From Bacteroidetes oral taxon 274 str. F0058 (lineage in GTDB: Bacteria > Bacteroidota > Bacteroidia > Bacteroidales > Paludibacteraceae): a DNA stretch of 64,000 bases. Shown here piece by piece: positions 1-6,696 of this stretch; the stretch's first letter is position 1; each line of letters starts with the position of its first letter. Where the stretch lies: NCBI GenBank assembly GCA_000163695.1, contig GG774889.1, positions 1,199,941-1,263,940 of the forward strand. The letters are read 5' to 3'. The position numbers and the translations under genes were made by a program. The notes under the pieces are model-generated. The model was not told the DNA's origin, did not search any database, and was given only the letters and a program-made list of their open reading frames with translations.

Positions 1-374
1 CATAATACTTGCAATTCGGGATTGCCTGTAACGTCCAATTCCGTTACCGAGTTTGCAAGACATTGAAATTCTTTAATCTTTCCATACAATTTAATAGTTT
101 TTGAGGATTGTATGTGGCTATAATAAGTTCCGAAATCCATACCCTCTTCTCCCTGGTCATAGCTGCCGTTATTGTTGAGATCTATCCATACCGACGACTG
201 GTCGGCTTCATCTGCCTGAAATTTAAAATGCCATACACCGCTTTCTCGTGAGGTAGTTACCGTTATGTAGGGTTGGTTTACATCGTAACTCGGTGGTGTT
301 TGGGCACAAATAGAACTTATACCTAACAACAAAATAATAATTAGAACAGATTGTACTTTAAGTAATGTATTCAT
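1..374 (-). CDS. LRR-type secreted protein, N-terminal part (cut by window edge)
   Basis: The ATG is at 374 on the minus strand and the frame stays open to base 1, giving about 124 codons. The start is a hydrophobic signal peptide ending near CAQTPPSY. Residues 30-80 match the N-terminal domain of the neighbour at 404-1816 (ESG.W.F motif, then WIDLNNNGSYDQGEE), and the first LRR begins near ELDVTGNPEL. It is a tandem paralogue starting 29 bp after that gene's stop, so the two may be co-transcribed. The C-terminus and any sorting domain lie outside the window. The WIDLNNNG segment looks like an acidic calcium-type loop, which is inference. Function is unknown beyond likely surface exposure. 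Confidence 0.85.
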   Translation of the reverse strand, partial: MNTLLKVQSVLIIILLLGISSICAQTPPSYDVNQPYITVTTSRESGVWHFKFQADEADQSSVWIDLNNNGSYDQGEEGMDFGTYYSHIQSSKTIKLYGKIKEFQCLANSVTELDVTGNPELQVL

Positions 375-403
375 ATCATTTAATGAAAAAATTGTAAATA
401 AAA

Positions 404-1816
404 CTATTTCTGTACTATAAAACGAATGACCTCATCCCCGATTCTCAAAAAATAAATACCGTTCACAAGACTGCCTATATCCAACAAGCCCTTAGATAAA
501 CAAACCGAAGAGCTTATAACTACCCGCCCGCTCGCATCGGTTACGGTCAGGCTTTTGCCCGATAACGAATAGGGGAGTCTGATATTGAGGATAGACCGTG
601 CAGGAATAGGATATACGCTGACTGAGTTTTCGAGTACGGTATGTTGAATCGAAGAACCTTTTTCGCCTTCGTATGGGTTTTTGCCGTTATTATTTGCAGC
701 CTGCCAATCGTATATGTTCCAGTTTTTCTGTTTTGCTTTGGTAATATCGTCTGTCAAGCAGTGGTTTTGCTCTCCCGTGTCTTTGGTGTCTATAACAAAT
801 ATTTCACCCTGCCCGCTTCCATTCCTGTCGGCAAGAGAGGTCAGCAAACGAGCAAACTCTCCGGTCTGTATTCTGTTCGAGAAGCAATATACAGCCATTA
901 ATTGTCCGTTATCGGTCACAGACAACTTATCGAGTTTATTGACGCTGCAATCGAGTTCTGCAAGTTTAGTATTTTTAGATACATCCAACGAATTCAACGA
1001 GTTTTCCGAACAAACGACGTTAGTTAGCTCCGTATTTTCCGACAAATCCAGAGAAGTTAATTTGTTTTGCCTGCAATACAATTCGATGAGGTTCTTGTTG
1101 GTAGATAGCGACAAAACCGACAAATCGTTGCTGAAACAATACAACTTTGTCAGTTCTACGTTTTTAGATATGTCCAATGCGGTGAGTCTGTTTCTATCGC
1201 AAGATAATTCGATAAGCATACGACAGTTCGATACGTCAAGTCGTTCGATATTGTTCTGATTGCAATAGAGTTCTTTCAGACTGTTGCACGCCGACAAATC
1301 GATACTCGACAGATTGTTTGCAAAACAATAGAGTTCTTCCAATTCGTTATTATCAGGCAGCTTAAGTGTAGTAATGTTATTACCGTTGCAATACAGTTTT
1401 TTCAGTTTGGTGTTATTGATTACATCGAGCTGTGTCAATTTGTTTTCGTCGCAAAATAGTGAAGTCAAGTGATTATTTTTCGAGACATCGATGTCGGTCA
1501 ATGTGTTATAAGAGCAGAAAAAGCCCGTAACCTTGCCGTAGATAGTTATCGTTTTGGCTGTTATAGATGGCTTGTACAGTACGTTGAATTTAATCTTTTC
1601 CTCTCCCTTGTCGTATGTTCCATTATTATTAAGGTCTATCCAGGCAGTAGCTTGGTCGGCTTTCTCCATATAAATATTGAACTGCCATTTGCCGCTCTCT
1701 TTTCCTGTTGTCAGTTTTATAGACGGTTGGTTTGTGGTATATTTGTCCTGTGCCTGCAATAAACTCCCCGAAACTCCTACTATAAGTAGAATAATTGACA
1801 TTCTGAACTTTCTCAT
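404..1816 (-). CDS. LRR surface protein with T9SS C-terminal sorting domain
   Basis: This is a 470-residue secreted protein. Residues 1-22 are a signal peptide, 23-95 a domain with an acidic WIDLNNNGTYDKGEE loop, and about 108-317 hold ten 21-residue LRRs of the pattern LDVSxNxxLxxLxCxxN. The last 75 residues form a type A T9SS sorting domain (VYPIPARSILNIRLP, then NGIYFLRIGDEVIRFIVQK). Such proteins cross the outer membrane through the Por/T9SS secreton and are anchored at the surface. The repeats resemble internalin-J-like adhesins of oral Bacteroidetes, and a binding role is inferred from that. A TAACTTTG promoter lies at 1867-1874 on the minus strand. Confidence 0.9.
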   Translation of the reverse strand: MRKFRMSIILLIVGVSGSLLQAQDKYTTNQPSIKLTTGKESGKWQFNIYMEKADQATAWIDLNNNGTYDKGEEKIKFNVLYKPSITAKTITIYGKVTGFFCSYNTLTDIDVSKNNHLTSLFCDENKLTQLDVINNTKLKKLYCNGNNITTLKLPDNNELEELYCFANNLSSIDLSACNSLKELYCNQNNIERLDVSNCRMLIELSCDRNRLTALDISKNVELTKLYCFSNDLSVLSLSTNKNLIELYCRQNKLTSLDLSENTELTNVVCSENSLNSLDVSKNTKLAELDCSVNKLDKLSVTDNGQLMAVYCFSNRIQTGEFARLLTSLADRNGSGQGEIFVIDTKDTGEQNHCLTDDITKAKQKNWNIYDWQAANNNGKNPYEGEKGSSIQHTVLENSVSVYPIPARSILNIRLPYSLSGKSLTVTDASGRVVISSSVCLSKGLLDIGSLVNGIYFLRIGDEVIRFIVQK

Positions 1817-1866
1817 AATTATTATGTGTTTTTTTACGATTAAATCAAGTTACCGCATAGAGGACG

Positions 1867-1874
1867 CAAAGTTA
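1867..1874 (-). promoter_or_regulatory. Bacteroidetes -7 promoter element for the LRR gene
   Basis: On the minus strand this reads TAACTTTG, a match to TAnnTTTG, about 50 bp before the ATG at 1816. Confidence 0.5.
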
Positions 1875-2005
1875 TAAAAAGTTAAGTAAAGATTAGTAGT
1901 TATTATAAAAAAATTACCGCCGCCATAGAGATGTTTCGTGTGCTTATTGGGTTGTTTTTTATTGAGTATACAGAATGTTAGAGATAAAAGTAAAAAATTA
2001 TTTCG

Positions 2006-2013
2006 TATCTTTG
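2006..2013 (+). promoter_or_regulatory. Bacteroidetes -7 promoter element for the phosphohexomutase gene
   Basis: TATCTTTG matches TAnnTTTG and lies 37 bp before the ATG at 2050. The frame is open further upstream to an ATG at 1975, but that start would sit before the promoter, so 2050 is preferred. Confidence 0.65.
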
Positions 2014-2049
2014 CAAAAATATTTAAATCGAAAAAAAGTACTGATAGAT

Positions 2050-3795
2050 ATGAATACCGAATTATTGAAACAATGCGAAGCCAAAGCCCAAAGCTGGCTG
2101 GCCGGCAACTACAACGAAGAGACCAAAGAAGCTGTACGCAGGATGTTGGACAACGAAGACAAGACCGAACTCATAGACGCTTTTTATCAGAATCTGGAGT
2201 TTGGTACCGGAGGATTACGAGGCATAATGGGAGCAGGCTCCAACAGAATGAACATATATACCGTGGGAGCGGCTACACAAGGATTGGCTAATTATCTGAA
2301 AAAACAATTCCCCGATAAAAACCCGATAAAAGTTGTCATAGGGCACGACTGCCGCAACAACTCTCCATACTTTGCCAAGACGGTAGCAAATATCTTCTCC
2401 GCCAACGGCATCAAGGTATATCTTTTCGACGCACTTCGCCCCACACCCGAAATATCGTTTGCCATACGACACTTGGGCTGCCAAAGCGGTGTTATGATTA
2501 CCGCCTCGCACAACCCCAAAGAATACAATGGCTACAAGGCGTATTGGGACGACGGTGCTCAGCTTGTTGCTCCGCACGATACGGACGTGATAAAAGAGGT
2601 AAACAAGATAACCGATATTTCGAATATTAGGTTCGAAGCAAACCCCTCGTTGATAGAGATGATAGGCGAAGATATGGATAATATTTTCATCGAAAAGATA
2701 AAGACATTGTCGCTATCGCCCGATGCTATCGCCCGCCACAAAGACCTAAAAATAGTCTACTCGCCCATACACGGCTGCGGTGCTAAGCTCGTACCTATGG
2801 CTCTGCGGGCATTCGGATTCGAGAACGTAATAAAGGTGGACGAACAGTTCGTACTTAGCGGCGATTTCCCGACAGTTGTATCGCCCAACCCCGAAGAGTC
2901 GGCTGCTCTCGACCTCGCCATAAAGAAAGCAAAAACCGTCGATGCCGACATAGTGATGGCTTCAGACCCCGACTGCGACAGAATAGGTATTGCCGTCAAA
3001 AACGAAAAAGGCGAATGGGTACTCATCAACGGCAATCAGACCTGTATGGTATTTACCTATTATCTTATAAAGAAATGGCAGGAACTCGGCAAACTCAAAG
3101 GCAACGAATATGTGGTGAAGACCATCGTTACTACCGAACTGATAAAAGACATTGCACGCAAGGCAAACGTCGAACTCTACGACTGCTACACGGGATTTAA
3201 ATGGATTGCTGCCATAATGCGTGAAAACGAAGGCAAAAAAATATATATCGGCGGAGGCGAAGAGAGCTACGGCTATCTGATAGAGGATTTCTGCCGCGAC
3301 AAAGACGCCGTATCTGCTTGTGCTATTATGGCTGAGATAACCGCTTGGGCAAAAGACAACGGCAAGACTTGGCTCGAACTCCTACAAGACCTCTACGTGG
3401 AATATGGCTATGGCAAGGAGAAAGGTATATCCGTTGTACGTAAAGGACAGTCGGGTGCTGCCGAGATAAAGCAGATGATGACCGATTATCGCAACAATCC
3501 GCCACGAGAGATAGCCGGCTCTAAGGTACGGCTCATCAAAGACTATCAGACTCTTAAAGCAAAAGACCTATCCGCAGGCACAGAGACTCCGATAGAGATG
3601 TCGACTACGTCTAACGTTTTGCAATTTTTCACCGAAGACGGCACCAAGATTTCCGTTCGTCCTTCGGGTACGGAGCCTAAGATAAAGTTCTACATCGAAG
3701 TAAGAGGCGAGATGAAGTCGAGAGCCGACTATTACGATGCAGAGGCAAAAGCCGACCGTAAGATAGACGCCGTCCGTAAAGATTTGGGAATATAG
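2050..3795 (+). CDS. phosphoglucomutase/phosphomannomutase (alpha-D-phosphohexomutase)
   Basis: A 581-residue cytosolic enzyme that interconverts hexose 1- and 6-phosphates. All four family signatures are visible: the phosphoserine loop TASHNP near 151-156 (Ser153 is phosphorylated), the Mg loop DPDCDR near 306-311, the sugar-recognition loop GGGEESYGYL near 397, and the phosphate-binding RPSGTEPKIKF near 537. Length fits the PGM2-like subgroup of about 580 residues. It feeds nucleotide-sugar and envelope synthesis. Whether it prefers glucose or mannose phosphate cannot be read from the sequence. The start at 2050 is set by the promoter at 2006-2013. Confidence 0.93.
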   Translation: MNTELLKQCEAKAQSWLAGNYNEETKEAVRRMLDNEDKTELIDAFYQNLEFGTGGLRGIMGAGSNRMNIYTVGAATQGLANYLKKQFPDKNPIKVVIGHDCRNNSPYFAKTVANIFSANGIKVYLFDALRPTPEISFAIRHLGCQSGVMITASHNPKEYNGYKAYWDDGAQLVAPHDTDVIKEVNKITDISNIRFEANPSLIEMIGEDMDNIFIEKIKTLSLSPDAIARHKDLKIVYSPIHGCGAKLVPMALRAFGFENVIKVDEQFVLSGDFPTVVSPNPEESAALDLAIKKAKTVDADIVMASDPDCDRIGIAVKNEKGEWVLINGNQTCMVFTYYLIKKWQELGKLKGNEYVVKTIVTTELIKDIARKANVELYDCYTGFKWIAAIMRENEGKKIYIGGGEESYGYLIEDFCRDKDAVSACAIMAEITAWAKDNGKTWLELLQDLYVEYGYGKEKGISVVRKGQSGAAEIKQMMTDYRNNPPREIAGSKVRLIKDYQTLKAKDLSAGTETPIEMSTTSNVLQFFTEDGTKISVRPSGTEPKIKFYIEVRGEMKSRADYYDAEAKADRKIDAVRKDLGI

Positions 3796-3841
3796 TATCA
3801 GACGTTTTATTTTGTTCAAAACAAATCTATATTATCTGTAT

Positions 3842-4222
3842 ATGATAGGAGATGGTAATTTCATAAAAGGGCGTGCATTGAGTCTTAAATATGTATTCAA
3901 AGGGATGTGGCTGCTTGTCAGTCGCGAGCACGCTGCAATGGCTCAGGTATCTATTTTTGCTTTGTTCATAGTGTTGGGGATAGTCTTTGGCATCTCCACC
4001 GTCGAATGGGTAGCACAGACCATCTGTTGCGGTATGATACTGACAGCCGAAGCCCTCAACACCGCAGTAGAGAAGATATGCGACTATATACAGCCTGCCT
4101 ACGATAAACGTATCGGGTTCATCAAAGACGTATCGGCAGGTGCTGTCGGATTTGCCGCCTGTACGGGTGTGATTGTGGTTATAGTGATATATTATAAATA
4201 TTTTGCCCGGCTGTTTATATAG
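3842..4222 (+). CDS. dgkA: diacylglycerol kinase / undecaprenol kinase (DgkA family)
   Basis: A small integral membrane lipid kinase of 126 residues. It has three hydrophobic helices and the family signature EALNTAVEKICDYI followed by K-D-x-S-A-G-A-V, where the acidic residues bind ATP-Mg. It phosphorylates diacylglycerol or undecaprenol to recycle lipids released during envelope synthesis. The open frame reaches back to 3812, but the ATG at 3842 gives the normal N-terminus. It lies 46 bp after the phosphohexomutase and may share its transcript. Confidence 0.9.
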   Translation: MIGDGNFIKGRALSLKYVFKGMWLLVSREHAAMAQVSIFALFIVLGIVFGISTVEWVAQTICCGMILTAEALNTAVEKICDYIQPAYDKRIGFIKDVSAGAVGFAACTGVIVVIVIYYKYFARLFI

Positions 4223-4261
4223 TCTATCGATAGCCGGACTAACCGAATGAGGAGGTAATAT

Positions 4262-4834
4262 ATGGAACTAAATAAGATGTACAAAGACAAAATACCCGAT
4301 GAGAAGCTTGCTACGCTCGATACAGATTATCAGCGTGTTTTGCAATCTCTTATCCAAAAGACACAGGACGGCTCGTGGACTCTAAATCAGCAAAAACGAC
4401 AGAGGAGCAGTATCCTGCCGCGTATTGCGTTGTACAAAACTTTTTTGCAGTATGGTATCGAAAAAGAAAAAGCCATCGAACTTACAAGAGAGCGTGCAGA
4501 ATATTTAGGAAATAAAGCAAATAAAGTTCTTAAAACGTGCTTTGCTTTTCCTTGTTTTTCAACGGTTTTCAGGAATGTTTTCAGAAAAAGTATGAATGGT
4601 ACGGAGATTTGGACAAGCCAATTTTTAAAAGATAATAAAAAAGAGCTGGATATCAACATATACAAATGTCTCTGGAAAGATACGTGCGATTACTTCGGCT
4701 GCCCCGAATTATGCGAACTGTTTTGTTCGGGCGACTGGATTGTTTTCGGCAATATAAGGCGTCTTACCCTTAACAGAACGCAAACATTGGGTACGGGAGG
4801 CAATGTTTGCGACTTCCGTTTCAGATTCTCATAA
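4262..4834 (+). CDS. L-2-amino-thiazoline-4-carboxylate hydrolase-like protein
   Basis: A 190-residue cytosolic protein. The C-terminal half carries the ATC_hydrolase family pattern: LWKDTCDYFGCPELCELFCSGD, then R-L-T-L followed by a GTGGNVCDFRF-type ending. The N-terminal third is helical and charged. The family name comes from an enzyme that opens a thiazoline ring on the way to cysteine, but most members have no known substrate. A strong Shine-Dalgarno, GAGGAGG, sits about 6 bp before the ATG, which is unusual for this genome and fixes the start. Confidence 0.72.
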   Translation: MELNKMYKDKIPDEKLATLDTDYQRVLQSLIQKTQDGSWTLNQQKRQRSSILPRIALYKTFLQYGIEKEKAIELTRERAEYLGNKANKVLKTCFAFPCFSTVFRNVFRKSMNGTEIWTSQFLKDNKKELDINIYKCLWKDTCDYFGCPELCELFCSGDWIVFGNIRRLTLNRTQTLGTGGNVCDFRFRFS

Positions 4835-4920
4835 TGCTGAAATGGAAAATAAAAATATTGACCTGTAAGTGTTTGTAGAATATTTGTTTATGTTTTTTGT
4901 GTGAAAAAATAAAATAATTG

Positions 4921-4928
4921 TACCTTTG
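4921..4928 (+). promoter_or_regulatory. -7 promoter element for the ECF sigma operon
   Basis: TACCTTTG matches TAnnTTTG, 35 bp before the ATG at 4964, so the locus may be read by the housekeeping sigma factor. Confidence 0.55.
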
Positions 4929-4963
4929 TATGCCGTTGTTTTTGTGGTGAACGTATTTTTCGT

Positions 4964-5521
4964 ATGAATATAAACAGGGACGAATTAGATAAACTGACGC
5001 TCGAGTTAAAAGACGACAAATTGCGGAGTGCTGCATTTTCTAAAATAGTGGAGATGCTCTCTAAGCCGATATATTGGCATATACGCAAGATGGTTCTCTC
5101 GCACGACGATGCCGACGATTTATTACAAAATACGTTCCTCAAAGCGTGGCAGGCACTCGATACTTTCAGGGGCGACAGCCAGATACATACGTGGATGTAC
5201 AAGATTGCCTCCAACGAGACACTCACTTTTTTAGCTCAGCAACGAATGAAGAATACTTCGTCGTCGCTTGAGATGGAAGAGTTGCTGCTCAATAATCTAA
5301 GAGCCGATAGCTACTTCGACGGAGATGAGTTGCAGAGACGTTTGCAAGAGGCGATACTCACTCTGCCCGAAAAACAGCGTCTTGTGTTCAATATGCGTTA
5401 TTACGACAACATACCGTACGAAGAGATGGCTGTCATTTGTAACAATTCCGTAGGTGCTCTGAAAGCTTCGTACCACCACGCAGTGAAAAAAATAGAGGCT
5501 ATTTTCAAGGAAGATGATTAA
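4964..5521 (+). CDS. ECF-type RNA polymerase sigma factor
   Basis: A 185-residue sigma-70 family protein of the extracytoplasmic-function type. Region 2 is at about 30-95 (DDADDLLQNTFLKAWQALDTFRG, then WMYKIASNETLTFL) and region 4 at about 125-180 (LPEKQRLVFNMRYYDNIPYEEMA, then ALKASYHHAVKKI). It lacks region 3, as expected. It is followed by a single-pass membrane protein and a secreted helical protein, a common Bacteroidetes arrangement of sigma, membrane partner and periplasmic sensor. The signal it senses is unknown; envelope stress is inferred from the neighbours. Confidence 0.93.
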   Translation: MNINRDELDKLTLELKDDKLRSAAFSKIVEMLSKPIYWHIRKMVLSHDDADDLLQNTFLKAWQALDTFRGDSQIHTWMYKIASNETLTFLAQQRMKNTSSSLEMEELLLNNLRADSYFDGDELQRRLQEAILTLPEKQRLVFNMRYYDNIPYEEMAVICNNSVGALKASYHHAVKKIEAIFKEDD

Positions 5522-5605
5522 ACTTTTGTACTATTTTGTGTCAAAAGGTGTAAAATATGATAAAAAACAGTTTGTTATTTAGGAAGAATTAAATTGATTA
5601 TAAAA

Positions 5606-5938
5606 ATGGAGCATAATTTTAATTTTGACCGGTGTAGTACGGAAAATCCTTTCTCTGTGCCCGAAGGGTATTTCGAAGACTTCTGTCGTCGTATGGAAGT
5701 ACTCACTACGCCTAAGAAAATATCGTTACTTCAGCGTATCAGACCGTATTGGTATGCTGCGGCAATGGTTGTGTTGATTCTGTCTATTGGTGTTTTTTTC
5801 TTCCAAAGTAGAAAGATAGAGGAGCAAAACAAGCAAAAAATGGCAGAGATAGAGTACAACAACGCCATAAACAAAATATTGGTAGACGAGACCAACGAAG
5901 ATATGATTGTAGATTATATCCTGGCGGGTACGGATTAG
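5606..5938 (+). CDS. single-pass membrane protein, putative anti-sigma partner
   Basis: A 110-residue protein with an N-terminal cytosolic stretch (NPFSVPEGYFEDFCRRM), one transmembrane helix at about 50-70 (YWYAAAMVVLILSIGVFFF) and an acidic periplasmic tail. NPF-VPEGYF at the N-terminus is typical of small membrane proteins encoded beside Bacteroidetes ECF sigma factors. It has no recognisable zinc anti-sigma motif. An anti-sigma role is inferred from position. An in-frame TTG at 5594, 7 bp after AGGAAG, is an alternative start. Confidence 0.75.
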   Translation: MEHNFNFDRCSTENPFSVPEGYFEDFCRRMEVLTTPKKISLLQRIRPYWYAAAMVVLILSIGVFFFQSRKIEEQNKQKMAEIEYNNAINKILVDETNEDMIVDYILAGTD

Positions 5939-5994
5939 TAGGATAGGGTAACGATGTAAAGTATTTTTGTAGACAAAAGAGTATTTGTAAAGTT

Positions 5995-6465
5995 ATGATT
6001 AAGTATGTTTTAGCGGCATTCCTCTTTACGATAGGTTTAGCGGAAGTATATGCACAAGATGATTTGCAAAGTATCAGCGAGCAGATAAAGGCTCAGATGG
6101 ATATAGAAAAAAATCTGTTTTTCACCCAGCGTATCGGGCTTACACAAGACCAAGCTGCCGACTTTTGGAGCTTGTACAACAGCTACCAGAAAGAAGAGAC
6201 CGAGCTGCGGCAGAAAGGCGAAGAGTTGATAGAAAAAGGTTCTGTCGACAATTTGTCCGATATGCAGTATCAACAGATACTGAAAAACATAATGGCAAAC
6301 GACAAGAAAATATGTGAGCTGAAAGAGAATTTCTTACGAAAACTCGATAAAATATTAACTCCCAAGCAGAAAATACTTTTCTGTAAAGCTACCCGAGATT
6401 ATCGAAGTTTGTTGCTGCAAAAGCTTAGGCTGCCCCCTCGCTATGGGCACAGTGCCACAAAATAG
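5995..6465 (+). CDS. periplasmic Spy/CpxP-like helical protein
   Basis: A 156-residue protein with a signal peptide (1-20, ending VYAQ). The mature part is charged and helical (LTQDQAADFWSLYNSYQKEE, then LTPKQKILF), like the LTxxQ modules of Spy/CpxP envelope-stress chaperones. It follows the sigma and membrane genes by 56 bp and probably belongs to their operon as a periplasmic sensor or chaperone. The family link is by pattern, and the function is inferred. Confidence 0.72.
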   Translation: MIKYVLAAFLFTIGLAEVYAQDDLQSISEQIKAQMDIEKNLFFTQRIGLTQDQAADFWSLYNSYQKEETELRQKGEELIEKGSVDNLSDMQYQQILKNIMANDKKICELKENFLRKLDKILTPKQKILFCKATRDYRSLLLQKLRLPPRYGHSATK

Positions 6466-6519
6466 CGAAAGGTGCTTGATGTTTCAAAAATAAATATTAC
6501 CTTTGCAATCCGAAAAAAT

Positions 6520-6590
6520 GGTTCCTTGACCGAGAGGCTAGGTAGCGGTCTGCAAAACCGTCGACAGCAGTTCGAATCTGCTAGGAACCT
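6520..6590 (+). tRNA. tRNA-Cys (GCA)
   Basis: A 71-nt cloverleaf. The acceptor stem is GGTTCCT/AGGAACC with discriminator T at 6590, as usual for tRNA-Cys. The anticodon loop CTGCAAA gives GCA, on a GCGGT/ACCGT stem. The T arm is AGCAG-TTCGAAT-CTGCT, and the D arm has a short 3-bp stem. CCA is not encoded. Confidence 0.95.
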
Positions 6591-6600
6591 CATATATACA

Positions 6601-6641
6601 AAGAGAGGCAATTTCGGCAACGATGTTTGCCTCTCTTTTAT
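6601..6641 (+). terminator. intrinsic terminator after tRNA-Cys
   Basis: An 11-bp inverted repeat (AAGAGAGGCAA at 6601-6611, TTGCCTCTCTT at 6627-6637) is followed by a T-rich run. It can also stop uvrA transcription from the other strand. Confidence 0.75.
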
Positions 6642-6696
6642 TTTGTATGCTCTCTGCGGTAAATCGGCTTAAGAGTTACAAATCGTAAACGATTCT

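Noticed and set aside
1975..2049. N-terminal extension of the phosphohexomutase frame
   Set aside because: The TATCTTTG promoter lies inside it, and the family N-terminus begins at 2050.
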